Below are positions 21,933 through 30,428 of a DNA stretch of 64,000 nt, piece after piece. Numbering within the stretch: position 1 is the stretch's first letter; each line of letters opens with the position of its first letter. The position numbers and the translations under genes are program-made. The notes beneath the pieces are model-generated. The model was not told where the DNA came from. It saw only the letters and a list, made by a program, of their open reading frames with translations, and did no database searches. Source of the DNA: Blattabacterium cuenoti (GTDB lineage Bacteria > Bacteroidota > Bacteroidia > Flavobacteriales > Blattabacteriaceae); NCBI RefSeq assembly GCF_014251315.1, contig NZ_CP059185.1, positions 391,017-455,016 of the forward strand, in the 5' to 3' direction.

Positions 21933-22760
21933 CTAAAGATTATCAATATGAATTTTTTGATTCTGAAATAGATCTTCTTCTAATGATTTAATATTAAGTT
22001 CTTTGTAAATATAACGAAAAGTTGAAAGTAAACAAGGCAATCCATCCACAATGGCTACATTATGTTCATAATGAGATGAAATTTTATTATCCAGTGTAGT
22101 TACCGTCCATCCATCTTTTTGAAAAACGATTTCAGAAGAGCCAATATTTACCATTGGTTCTATAGAAAGAACTAACCCTTCCTTTAATTTTAAACCTTTT
22201 CCTCTTTTTCCAAAATTTGGAATTTTAGGATCTTCGTGCATATTTTTTCCAATTCCATGACCCACAAAATCTTTTACTACATTAAAACCATTTTTTTCAA
22301 TAAAAGATTGTATTGAGTAACCTATATCTCCAATACTATTTCCATATTTGCAATTAGATATTCCAATGTAAAGAGATTTTTTAGAACAATCCAAAAATTC
22401 TTTTGTCTTACGAGAGACTTTTCCAACTTCGAAAGTGTAAGCATGTTCTCCATAAAATCCATTCATATAAACTCCACAATCTATAGATAATATATCTCCT
22501 TCACATAAGGGCCTTTGATCAGGAATTCCATGTACAACTTGATGATTTGGAGAAACACACAAAGTATTTGGAAAATTATATAATCCTAAAAAAGCAGGTT
22601 TACCACCATGATCACAAATAAAATTTTGTGCAAGTTTATCCAAATAAAGAGTATTAATCCCTGGTTTTACTTCTTTAGCTAACATTCCTAATGTTTTGGA
22701 GGCTAAAAAAGCACTTTTTTTGATTAAAATTATTTCTTCAATAGTTTTCAACTGTATCAA
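21933..22760 (-). CDS. map: Methionine aminopeptidase with an unusual metal ligand
   Basis: 275 residues, type I. It removes the initiator Met from new proteins. The expected ligands are seen as Asp94 (SIDCG), His168-region GHGIG and Glu in SIEPMV, and the substrate His in NHQVVHG. The second Asp of the dinuclear site is Glu here: Glu105 in GFYGEHAYTF, at the correct 11-residue spacing from Asp94. A glutamate could still bind metal. The C-terminus has an extra 20 or so residues compared with E. coli. It lies 7 bases downstream of gpmI. Confidence 0.95.
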   Translation of the reverse strand: MIQLKTIEEIILIKKSAFLASKTLGMLAKEVKPGINTLYLDKLAQNFICDHGGKPAFLGLYNFPNTLCVSPNHQVVHGIPDQRPLCEGDILSIDCGVYMNGFYGEHAYTFEVGKVSRKTKEFLDCSKKSLYIGISNCKYGNSIGDIGYSIQSFIEKNGFNVVKDFVGHGIGKNMHEDPKIPNFGKRGKGLKLKEGLVLSIEPMVNIGSSEIVFQKDGWTVTTLDNKISSHYEHNVAIVDGLPCLLSTFRYIYKELNIKSLEEDLFQNQKIHIDNL

Positions 22761-22767
22761 AATAAAA

Positions 22768-24321
22768 TTATTTTTTATGATATTTTATGATTATAGAAGT
22801 TCCACTCATAATTTTAGGAATAGGTAATTCCATTAATTGTAGAATGGTAGGAGCTACATCTGATAAAACTCCTTCTTTTCTTAAAAGAAGATCTTTTTTT
22901 TTTATATTTTTACCTAAAATAATAAAAGGGACTAAAGATGTGGTATGAGCTGTATGAGGGGTTCCATCTGAATTTATCATATAGTCTGCATTTCCATGAT
23001 CTCCCACTATAATAACTGTATATGAATTTTTCATAGCTTCTTCAGAACAACATTTTACACATCTGTCAACAAACTCACATGCTTCTATTGTTTCTTTCAT
23101 TTTACCAGTATGTCCAACCATATCGGGATTGGCAAAGTTTAAACAAATAAAATCTGATTGTTTTCTTTTTAATTCCGGAATAATTTTTTTCACAATATTT
23201 TCGGCACTCATTTCAGGCTTTAAATCATAAGTAGGAACTTTAGGAGATTGGCATAAAATTCTTACTTCTCGATTAAAAGGAGTTTCTCTTCCTCCTGAGA
23301 AAAAAAAAGTAACATGTGGATATTTTTCTGTTTCAGCTATACGTATTTGTTGTTTTCCTTCCCTTTCTAAAACTTCCCCCAAAGTATCCGACAAATATTC
23401 TTTTTCAAAAAGAACATGTACTCCTTTATATTTAGGATTAAAACAAGTCATAGTTATGTAATAAGATAAATTTAATTTTTCTATTCCTGAAAAAGGAATA
23501 TTATTCCCCGTCAAAAGTTCTGTAATTTGCCTGGAACGATCAGAACGAAAATTAAAGCAAAAAACGACATCTCCATTTTTTATTCTTGAAACAGGAACTT
23601 CATTTTCATCAACAATTATTAAAGGAGACATAAACTCATCTGTTACTCCATCAGTATATAATTTTTCTATAGAAGAAACGATATTTCTAGTATATATTCC
23701 TTTTGAATGAACCATTGCATCATATGCTTTTTTAGTTCTTTCCCATTTATGATCACGATCCATAGAATAATACCTTCCAATAACGGAACATAATTTTCCT
23801 ACATATTTATTAGTCACATTTAAAAGTTCTTTTATATAAAAAATACTTTTTTTTGGAGGAGAATCTCTTCCATCTGTAAAAATATGGATAAAAACATCTT
23901 TTATTTTTTTTTCGTGAGCTATTTTAAGAAAATAAAAAAGATGATTCATATGTGAATGAACACCTCCATCAGATAATAATCCAATAAAATGAATTCTTTT
24001 TCTAGAAAAAAAAATTTTATCAAAAAAAATATTTATTTTTTTTGCAAGCGAATTTTTTCTTATAGAAGTATTAATTTTTTCTAGACTCTGAATAATCTTA
24101 CGACCAGATCCTAAATTAATATGACCTACTTCTGAATTACCCATCTGCCCTTTAGGTAATCCAACATCGGTTCCTGATGCTTTTAGTTTACTATAAGGAT
24201 AATTTATAGAACAATAATCTATAAATGGAGTAGAAGCTTGTTCTATTGCGGAACAATAATAATTTTTTTGACAAGAAGATAAACCCCAACCATCTAGAAT
24301 TATTAACATCAATTTTTTCAT
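22768..24321 (-). CDS. gpmI: 2,3-bisphosphoglycerate-independent phosphoglycerate mutase
   Basis: 517 residues from the ATG at 24321 (MKKLMLIILDGWG), six bases after the tsf stop. The open frame extends four codons further to a TTG. It interconverts 3- and 2-phosphoglycerate with a phosphoserine intermediate and two Mn ions. Visible motifs are LDGWG, MGNSEVGHINLGSGR (nucleophile Ser), FTDGRDSPPKKS, GRYYSMDRDHKWERT, FNFRSDRSRQ, NPDMVGHTG and VGDHGNADYM. Its product is the substrate of enolase at the other end of the same block. Confidence 0.97.
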   Translation of the reverse strand: MKKLMLIILDGWGLSSCQKNYYCSAIEQASTPFIDYCSINYPYSKLKASGTDVGLPKGQMGNSEVGHINLGSGRKIIQSLEKINTSIRKNSLAKKINIFFDKIFFSRKRIHFIGLLSDGGVHSHMNHLFYFLKIAHEKKIKDVFIHIFTDGRDSPPKKSIFYIKELLNVTNKYVGKLCSVIGRYYSMDRDHKWERTKKAYDAMVHSKGIYTRNIVSSIEKLYTDGVTDEFMSPLIIVDENEVPVSRIKNGDVVFCFNFRSDRSRQITELLTGNNIPFSGIEKLNLSYYITMTCFNPKYKGVHVLFEKEYLSDTLGEVLEREGKQQIRIAETEKYPHVTFFFSGGRETPFNREVRILCQSPKVPTYDLKPEMSAENIVKKIIPELKRKQSDFICLNFANPDMVGHTGKMKETIEACEFVDRCVKCCSEEAMKNSYTVIIVGDHGNADYMINSDGTPHTAHTTSLVPFIILGKNIKKKDLLLRKEGVLSDVAPTILQLMELPIPKIMSGTSIIIKYHKK

Positions 24322-24326
24322 TTCAT

Positions 24327-25148
24327 TCAACAATTAAAACTTACTCTTTTAAAGATATTTATTTTTAAATTTTTATCATATTTATCCAAATATTTTTGAA
24401 CAGTTATTTTATTATTTTTTATAAATTTTTGATTTAAAAGAGTATTATCCCATACAAATTTTTTAATTTTTCCCTGAATTATTTTCTTTTTTATAGAATC
24501 AGATATATTCTCTTTTTCAACTTGGGTTTTAATAATTTCGGTTTCTTCATTGATTAATGAATCAGGAATTTCTTTTTCATTAATAGCGATAGGATTCATG
24601 GCAGCCACATGCATCGCTATATTTTTAGCCACAGATATATTTATTTCAGAGGAAAACCCAACTAATGATGCAATTTTGTTAGTATTGTGAGTATAATTTA
24701 TAACAAATGGAGAATCAATTTTTTCAAAAATTTTTAATTCTAATTTTTCTTTTACTACCCCCATTTTACTTACAATCATTTCCCGAATATTTTCATTGTT
24801 ATTATATGAACTATTCAAAAAATCAGTTTTATTATTAAATAATAACGATTTTTTCGAAAGTATGGATAAAAAATCCAGAAATTCATGGCTTTTAGATAAA
24901 AAATCAGTTTCGCATCTAATTCCTATAATTGTTCCACAAGAATGATTCAAATTAACGGAAGCAATAAGAGCTCCATCCTTCATTTGATACGAAGAACGAT
25001 TGATTACTATTTTTTCTCCTTTTTTTCTTAAAAAACGGATTGCTTCATTGATATCCCCATTAGAATCAACTAATGCTTTTTTACAATCCATAATTCCAAT
25101 TCCTGTTATTTTTCTAAGTTTATAAATTTCCTTTACAGAAACTTTCAT
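24327..25148 (-). CDS. tsf: Elongation factor Ts
   Basis: 273 residues; nucleotide exchange factor for EF-Tu. The N-terminal UBA-like domain shows VKEIYKLRKITGIGIMDCKKALVDSNGDINEAI. The core contains GTIIGIRCETDFLSKSHEF (the TDFV-type motif) and AMHVAAMNPIAI. The start overlaps the rpsB stop by 4 bases, the usual rpsB-tsf pair. Confidence 0.97.
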   Translation of the reverse strand: MKVSVKEIYKLRKITGIGIMDCKKALVDSNGDINEAIRFLRKKGEKIVINRSSYQMKDGALIASVNLNHSCGTIIGIRCETDFLSKSHEFLDFLSILSKKSLLFNNKTDFLNSSYNNNENIREMIVSKMGVVKEKLELKIFEKIDSPFVINYTHNTNKIASLVGFSSEINISVAKNIAMHVAAMNPIAINEKEIPDSLINEETEIIKTQVEKENISDSIKKKIIQGKIKKFVWDNTLLNQKFIKNNKITVQKYLDKYDKNLKINIFKRVSFNC

Positions 25149-25870
25149 AATTTTTTATTTGTAAAATTTTTGTTTTCACGTTCATTTTTATTAATAGAAA
25201 TTCCATGTTGAATTGCTTCTGATACAAATTTTAGAATAATATCTATAGACTTAGAAGAATCATCATTAGAAGGGATAGGGTATTGAATATCATTAGGATC
25301 TGTATTAGTGTCTACCATGGCAAATACAGGTATTCTTAATTTTTTAGCTTCAGTCAAAGCTATTTTTTCTTTATTAGGATCTACCAAAAAAATACCACCT
25401 GGTATATGATTCATATTTGAAATACTTCCTAAATTTTTATATAATTTAGCATATAATCGGTCAATTAATAATCTTTCCTTCTTGGACAAAGTATCAAAAG
25501 TCCCATTTTTTTTCATTTTTTCTATATTATTCATTTTTTTTACAGACTTACGAATCGTTGTAAAATTTGTAAGCAATCCTCCTAACCATCTTTCTGTTAT
25601 ACAAGGCATATTTATACTTTTTGCATAAAAAGCAACTTTTTCTCTAGCTTGATCTTTGGTTCCTACCAATAATATCTTTTTTCCATTTATTGCTATTTTT
25701 TTTAACTCATTACAAGCTTCTTCTAATTTTGAAATTGTTTTTGATAAATCTATAATATGAATTCCTCCTTTTTTCATAAAAATGAAAGTACGCATATTAG
25801 GATTCCATTTTCGTGCAATATGTCCAAAATGAACACCAGCTTTTAATAAATCTTGAGTATTGATTTTCAT
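25145..25870 (-). CDS. rpsB: 30S ribosomal protein S2
   Basis: 241 residues. It shows DLLKAGVHFGHIARKWNPNMRTFIF, GTKDQAREKVAFYAKSINMPCITERWLGGLLTNF, and GGIFLVDPNKEKIALTEAKKLRIPVFAMVDTNTDPN. The C-terminal tail is short and Asn/Lys-rich. It lies between rpsI and tsf. Confidence 0.98.
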   Translation of the reverse strand: MKINTQDLLKAGVHFGHIARKWNPNMRTFIFMKKGGIHIIDLSKTISKLEEACNELKKIAINGKKILLVGTKDQAREKVAFYAKSINMPCITERWLGGLLTNFTTIRKSVKKMNNIEKMKKNGTFDTLSKKERLLIDRLYAKLYKNLGSISNMNHIPGGIFLVDPNKEKIALTEAKKLRIPVFAMVDTNTDPNDIQYPIPSNDDSSKSIDIILKFVSEAIQHGISINKNERENKNFTNKKL

Positions 25871-25892
25871 TATATGTTTGTTAATTTAATTT

Positions 25893-26270
25893 CTAACGTT
25901 TTGAAAATTGATACTTTTTTCTAGCTTTTTTTTGACCAAATTTTTTCCTTTCTACTTCTCTAGAATCACGAGTTAATAAGCCTTCAGATTTTAGTTTACT
26001 TCTATTTTTCATATCAACTTGACAAAGCGCACGAGATATAGCAAGACGAATTGCTTCCGCTTGACCATTAAATCCCCCTCCAAAAACTTTTACATTTATA
26101 TCAAAATGACTTAATTTTTTTATTATCTCAATAGGATACAGTATTTTTTTATGAAGATACACTGGAAAATATTGATCTAATTTTTTAGAATTAATAGTTA
26201 TCAATCCATTTCCTGTTTTTAAATATATTCGTGCGAGAGACCTTTTTCTTCTTCCTATAGTATGTATCAT
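25893..26270 (-). CDS. rpsI: 30S ribosomal protein S9
   Basis: 125 residues. Motifs are TIGRRKRSLARIYLKTGNGLITIN, VFGGGFNGQAEAIRLAISRAL and the C-terminal DSREVERKKFGQKKARKKYQFSKR; the final Lys-Arg reaches the P-site tRNA. It overlaps rplM by 4 bases, the conserved L13-S9 pair. Confidence 0.98.
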   Translation of the reverse strand: MIHTIGRRKRSLARIYLKTGNGLITINSKKLDQYFPVYLHKKILYPIEIIKKLSHFDINVKVFGGGFNGQAEAIRLAISRALCQVDMKNRSKLKSEGLLTRDSREVERKKFGQKKARKKYQFSKR

Positions 26271-26719
26271 GATTTTTTCAATTTCAATAAAATAGGTTTT
26301 TGAGCTTCATGTTTGTGTTTAGATTCTGGATATACATGTAGATTTTTAAATATTAAGCGTCCTAAACGATTTTTAGGTAACATTCCTCTAACTGATTTAT
26401 ATATTATATTTCTTGAATTTTTATTAAACAAATTTTTAATGGGAATAATTTTTTTTCCACTGGGATAACCAGTATAATAAATATATTTTTTATCATTCCA
26501 TTTTTTTCCAGAAAGTCTAATTTTATTGGAATTAATAACGATTACATGATCTCCGCAATTGATATGTGGGGAAAAAAAAGGTTTATGTTTCCCCATTATA
26601 ATACAAGCAATTTTAGTAGATAATCTCCCTAAAATTTGATTAGTTGCATCTATTATTATCCAATATTTGACCACTGAATTTTTTTTAGCCGAAATCGTTT
26701 TAAAACTCAAATAATCCAT
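26267..26719 (-). CDS. rplM: 50S ribosomal protein L13
   Basis: 150 residues. Recognised from KYWIIIDATNQILGRLSTKIACIIMGKHKPFFSPHINCGDHVIVINSNKI and RGMLPKNRLGRLIFKNLHVYPESKHKHEAQKP. It is the first gene of the 24-kb minus-strand block and faces dnaK across a 205-base divergent gap that probably holds both promoters. Confidence 0.98.
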   Translation of the reverse strand: MDYLSFKTISAKKNSVVKYWIIIDATNQILGRLSTKIACIIMGKHKPFFSPHINCGDHVIVINSNKIRLSGKKWNDKKYIYYTGYPSGKKIIPIKNLFNKNSRNIIYKSVRGMLPKNRLGRLIFKNLHVYPESKHKHEAQKPILLKLKKS

Positions 26720-26772
26720 ATTGTGTTTGATTTGATCTTATCAATATAAGGAATTTTAAAAATTTTTAATAA

Positions 26773-26787
26773 ATGACTTTTTGTCAT
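26773..26787. promoter_or_regulatory. Inverted repeat in the rplM-dnaK divergent gap
   Basis: Five-base arms ATGAC and GTCAT are separated by five T. The right half (TTGTCATA, 26781-26788) recurs as a direct repeat at 26816-26823. The element lies about 55 bases upstream of rplM and about 140 upstream of dnaK. It could be a hairpin in the rplM leader or a protein-binding site. Short arms make chance occurrence possible. Confidence 0.3.
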
Positions 26788-26857
26788 AAAAAACTTTTTT
26801 TATAAAAGCTTTTTATTGTCATACATCATCTATCCTTTATTTGTAAAGGTTTTATTT

Positions 26858-26874
26858 TCATTATGGCATAATGA
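26858..26874. promoter_or_regulatory. Perfect 8-1-8 palindrome upstream of dnaK, overlapping a sigma54-like -24 element
   Basis: The arms TCATTATG and CATAATGA are perfect reverse complements around a single G. The site is 50 bases before the dnaK ATG. Bases 26864-26878 also read TGGCAT-N6-TGA, close to a sigma54 -24/-12 pattern but with GA instead of GC at -12. The core CATAATGA is shared with palindromes upstream of miaB and groES. No CIRCE (HrcA) repeat is present. A role as operator or promoter is inference. Confidence 0.4.
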
Positions 26875-26924
26875 TTGAAGAAGTGCTATTGAATGAAATT
26901 AACATATGAAAAAACGTACTAAAA

Positions 26925-28826
26925 ATGAGTAAAATTATAGGCATAGATCTGGGAACAACAAATTCTTGTGTAGCTGTAATGGAAATCAATGATCCTATTG
27001 TGATTCCTAACTCAGAAGGAAAAAGAACGACTCCATCTATAGTAGCTTTTGTAGAAGGAGGAGAAAGAAAAATAGGAGATCCTGCTAAAAGGCAAGCAGT
27101 AACTAACCCGCAAAAAACTATTTTTTCAATCAAAAGATTTATGGGAAGAATGTACTCAGAAGTCACTGAGGAATTAAAACATATACCTTATAAAGTTATA
27201 AAAGGGGGAAATAATACTCCTAGGGTTGATATAGAAAAAAGATTATATGCACCCCAGGAAATATCTGCAATGATTTTACAAAAAATGAAAAAAACAGCAG
27301 AAGATTATCTAGGAGAGGAAGTTAATAGAGCCGTAATCACGGTCCCTGCTTATTTTAACGATGCACAAAGACAAGCTACTAAAGAAGCTGGAGAGATAGC
27401 GGGATTAAAAGTAGAAAGAATTATAAACGAACCGACTGCAGCTGCTTTAGCTTATGGTTTAGATAAGAATAATCAAAATAAAAAAATAGTTGTATACGAT
27501 TTAGGAGGAGGGACTTTTGATGTTTCTATTCTAGAGTTAGGGGATGGAGTTTTTGAAGTGCTGTCCACTAATGGGGATACTCATTTAGGGGGAGATGATT
27601 TCGATCAAGTTATCATTAATTATTTAGCAAATGAATTTAAATCTAAAGAAGGATTAGATCTTAGAAAAGATCCTATGGCTTTGCAACGTTTAAAAGAAGC
27701 GTCTGAAAAAGCTAAAATAGAATTATCTTCTTCAAATCAAACGGAGGTGAATCTTCCTTATATTACTGCTACAGAATCAGGCCCTAAACATTTAGTTTTA
27801 ACCTTAATTCGGTCAAAATTTGAACAATTGTCAGAAAAATTAATACAACGTTCTATTCATCCTTGTTCTAAAGCATTAAAAGATGCAAATTTAACAACTC
27901 AAAATATAGATGAAGTAATTTTAGTAGGAGGATCTACTCGCATACCAAAAGTGCAAGAAGAAGTAGAAAAATTTTTTGGGAAAAAACCTTCTAAAGGTGT
28001 AAATCCAGATGAAGTTGTAGCTATTGGGGCTGCTATACAAGGAGGAGTATTAACAGGAGATGTACAAAATGTGTTGCTATTAGATGTTACTCCTTTATCT
28101 TTAGGAATTGAAACTTTAGGTGGAGTTTTCACTAAACTCATTGAATCTAATACTACAATACCCACCAAAAAATCAGAAATTTTTTCTACAGCATCTGATA
28201 ATCAATCAGCCGTAACTATACGTGTAGGACAAGGGGAAAGGCCAATGTTCAACGATAATAAGGAAATAGGTCGATTTGATTTAGTAGATATTCCTCCAGC
28301 TCCTAGAGGAATTCCTCAAATTGAGGTAACTTTCGATATAGATGCTAATGGAATCCTTAATGTTTCTGCAAAAGATAAAGGAACAGGAAAAGAACAATCT
28401 ATTCGTATTGAAACTTCTTCCGGTTTAAATCAAGAAGAAATAGAAAAAATGAAAAAAGAAGCAAAAGAAAACGCTATAAAAGATGAAAAAATAAAAAAAG
28501 AAATCGAAAACCTAAATGCTGCAGATAATCAAATTTTTCAGTCAGAAAAGCAATTGAAAGATTACGGAAACAAATTATCTGAAAATAATAAAAAAAATAT
28601 AGAAAATTTTTTAGAAAAATTAAAAACAGCTCATTCTAAAAAAGATTTCGTTTCTATTGAAAATTATATGAAAAAATTAAACGAGGCTTGGACTAATGCT
28701 TCTAAAGAAATTTATAATACAGAAAATAAAAATAATCAATCAAATAAAAAAGAAAAAGAAGATGAAGAAAAAAGTAGCAAAGGAAATGAAAATGTACAAG
28801 ATGTAGATTATGAAGAAGTAAAATAA
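26925..28826 (+). CDS. dnaK: Chaperone DnaK (Hsp70)
   Basis: 633 residues. The ATPase domain shows [13 protein letters not shown] (about 5-17), [30 protein letters not shown] and [11 protein letters not shown]. The linker is [17 protein letters not shown] (about 385-402), followed by the substrate-binding domain and a helical lid, and a charged tail ending DVDYEEVK. Neither dnaJ nor grpE is adjacent. It faces rplM divergently. Regulation is unclear: no CIRCE element, but a palindrome and a sigma54-like sequence lie just upstream. Confidence 0.98.
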   Translation: MSKIIGIDLGTTNSCVAVMEINDPIVIPNSEGKRTTPSIVAFVEGGERKIGDPAKRQAVTNPQKTIFSIKRFMGRMYSEVTEELKHIPYKVIKGGNNTPRVDIEKRLYAPQEISAMILQKMKKTAEDYLGEEVNRAVITVPAYFNDAQRQATKEAGEIAGLKVERIINEPTAAALAYGLDKNNQNKKIVVYDLGGGTFDVSILELGDGVFEVLSTNGDTHLGGDDFDQVIINYLANEFKSKEGLDLRKDPMALQRLKEASEKAKIELSSSNQTEVNLPYITATESGPKHLVLTLIRSKFEQLSEKLIQRSIHPCSKALKDANLTTQNIDEVILVGGSTRIPKVQEEVEKFFGKKPSKGVNPDEVVAIGAAIQGGVLTGDVQNVLLLDVTPLSLGIETLGGVFTKLIESNTTIPTKKSEIFSTASDNQSAVTIRVGQGERPMFNDNKEIGRFDLVDIPPAPRGIPQIEVTFDIDANGILNVSAKDKGTGKEQSIRIETSSGLNQEEIEKMKKEAKENAIKDEKIKKEIENLNAADNQIFQSEKQLKDYGNKLSENNKKNIENFLEKLKTAHSKKDFVSIENYMKKLNEAWTNASKEIYNTENKNNQSNKKEKEDEEKSSKGNENVQDVDYEEVK

Positions 28827-28836
28827 AAAAATTGAT

Positions 28837-28909
28837 GAAAAAGGGAGTATTTCATGATGGAATAATGGAGATTTTAGTTTCTCCTCCGGTAACTTTTTCT
28901 CCCTTTTTC
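28837..28909. repeat. Long inverted repeat at the dnaK/psd convergent junction
   Basis: Perfect 11-base arms (28837-28847 and 28899-28909, GAAAAAGGGAG and its complement) enclose about 50 bases with an inner GGAG/CTCC pairing (28867-28870 with 28881-28884). The element starts 10 bases after the dnaK stop and covers the last 58 bases of psd. It may act as the dnaK terminator or protect the dnaK mRNA end, but no clean U-tract follows. Confidence 0.35.
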
Positions 28910-29523
28910 ACTAAAATTATAGAGTTTAATGGTAAGAGAACATCAACTCGAGATCCAAATTTAATAAAACCAAATTCATCTCCTTTTTTTACTATAGAAT
29001 CTTTTTTCGCATAAAGAATAATGCGTCTAGCCAAAAAACCAGCTATTTGTCGAAATAATATTTGTTCTCCTTTATTTGTTTCCACTACTATTGTTGTATG
29101 CTCATTATATGAGGAAGATTTAGGAAGCCAAGCCATGATATATTTTCCAGGATGGTATTTTACATAAATAATTTTTCCAGAAACAGGAAATCTATTAACA
29201 TGTACATTAAAAGGAGACATAAAAATGGAAATGCATATGCAGTTTTTTTTTAAAAATTCATTTTCAAAAATTTTTTTCACATTTAAAATTTTTCCATCAG
29301 CAGGAGAAATAATTATTTCTTTATTATAACTTTTTTTATGAATTTCATAAAAATTTCTTTTTGGATTTCTAAAAAAGAAAATTAAGAAAAAATAAAGTAT
29401 AATGGAAAATACTGATATGGAGATACAAATTAATCGAGATAATAAAAAGAAAGAAAAAATTACTAACAATAATAGTATTACTAGTACGTATCCTAAAAAT
29501 GGAATTCCTTCTTTATGAATCAT
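28852..29523 (-). CDS. psd: Phosphatidylserine decarboxylase proenzyme
   Basis: 223 residues. Makes phosphatidylethanolamine by decarboxylating phosphatidylserine. Two membrane segments lie near the N-terminus (about residues 8-28 and 30-50). The core shows ISPADGKI, FMSPFNVHVNRFPVSGKI and the self-cleavage region FGSRVDVLLP, where Gly-Ser would give the pyruvoyl group. The short length fits the compact Bacteroidota form. cdsA, an earlier step of the pathway, lies 50 bases upstream on the same strand. Confidence 0.95.
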   Translation of the reverse strand: MIHKEGIPFLGYVLVILLLLVIFSFFLLSRLICISISVFSIILYFFLIFFFRNPKRNFYEIHKKSYNKEIIISPADGKILNVKKIFENEFLKKNCICISIFMSPFNVHVNRFPVSGKIIYVKYHPGKYIMAWLPKSSSYNEHTTIVVETNKGEQILFRQIAGFLARRIILYAKKDSIVKKGDEFGFIKFGSRVDVLLPLNSIILVKKGEKVTGGETKISIIPS

Positions 29524-29573
29524 GATTATAAGATTTTATTATAAATAAATCATGAATATTTTTACAATTTTAT

Positions 29574-30398
29574 TTAAAAAATATAAACAATGCTAGCTAC
29601 TACAGTAGCTATAATAGGGATTACAAAAATAAAACTATCTAATCTATCTAAAAAACCTCCATGTCCAGGAAACCAAATTCCAGAATTTTTTACACTATAA
29701 GATCTTTTGATAGTAGATTCTACAAGATCACCAATGGTAGAAAAAATAGGAACAGTAAAAGATAAAATAAACCAATATTTTTTACCCCATATTTTGTATA
29801 ACAAAAATCCTAACATGATGCAAAAAAACAACCCCCCAATAACTCCTTCCATTGATTTTTTAGGAGAAATAGATGTAGCTATTTTTCTTTTCCCCCATTT
29901 TTTTCCTATTAAATAGGATAAAGAATCATTTGTCCATATTAAAATAAATATACCTAAAATTAATTGTTTTCCATGAAGAATCATAGTATATATATAAGAT
30001 GCTAAATAAAATGGCATAATAATATAAGCCAATCCAAAAATTAGATGACTGGCTTGTACTATTTTTTCTTTATGAGAATATTTATCAGAGAATAGTTGAA
30101 TAACAAGAAAGATTATAGAATAAGGAATAAAACAAATTATATATGGAATGAAACCCTTTTCTTTTTTCACAAAAAAATCTATAAGAATAGGAAGTAAAAA
30201 AAATAAAGAAGTAACTTTAATCAAAGTTGTATTAGTTTTTAATATTAATAAAAATTCAAATAAACAAAAAAAAGACAACATCATCATTACAATTCTAAAA
30301 GTTCTTTCTCCTTTTTCTATAGAAAAAATAATTGAAGTAACATAAATTAAACCGGTAAAAAATCTTATCAGTAAGTCTAAATCCTTCTTTTGTTTCAT
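29574..30398 (-). CDS. cdsA: Phosphatidate cytidylyltransferase (CDP-diglyceride synthase) with a changed signature Asp
   Basis: 274 residues from the ATG at 30398; the frame extends six codons to a TTG. A polytopic inner-membrane enzyme that makes CDP-diacylglycerol. The C-terminal signature is clear (GDLVESTIKRS, then PGHGGFLDRLDS), but the KD of the pattern is KN here: Asn238 (codon 29685-29687) replaces a nearly invariant Asp by a single G-to-A change. All other signature residues are intact. It lies 12 bases after ftsH. Confidence 0.93.
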   Translation of the reverse strand: MKQKKDLDLLIRFFTGLIYVTSIIFSIEKGERTFRIVMMMLSFFCLFEFLLILKTNTTLIKVTSLFFLLPILIDFFVKKEKGFIPYIICFIPYSIIFLVIQLFSDKYSHKEKIVQASHLIFGLAYIIMPFYLASYIYTMILHGKQLILGIFILIWTNDSLSYLIGKKWGKRKIATSISPKKSMEGVIGGLFFCIMLGFLLYKIWGKKYWFILSFTVPIFSTIGDLVESTIKRSYSVKNSGIWFPGHGGFLDRLDSFIFVIPIIATVVASIVYIF

Positions 30399-30428
30399 TA
30401 TACATACTTTAAACAAAAATAAAAAAAA

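Noticed and set aside
26858..26874. Fur or PerR box
   Set aside because: The 7-1-7 geometry fits the family, but the arm sequence does not match known Fur or PerR consensus closely, and no regulator gene is in the window. Kept only as a generic palindrome.
27899..28168. 89-codon frame antisense to dnaK
   Set aside because: Shadow of conserved dnaK coding sequence.
28832..29014. 60-codon plus-strand frame after dnaK
   Set aside because: Antisense to psd, no recognisable features, and it covers the inverted repeat at the dnaK/psd junction.
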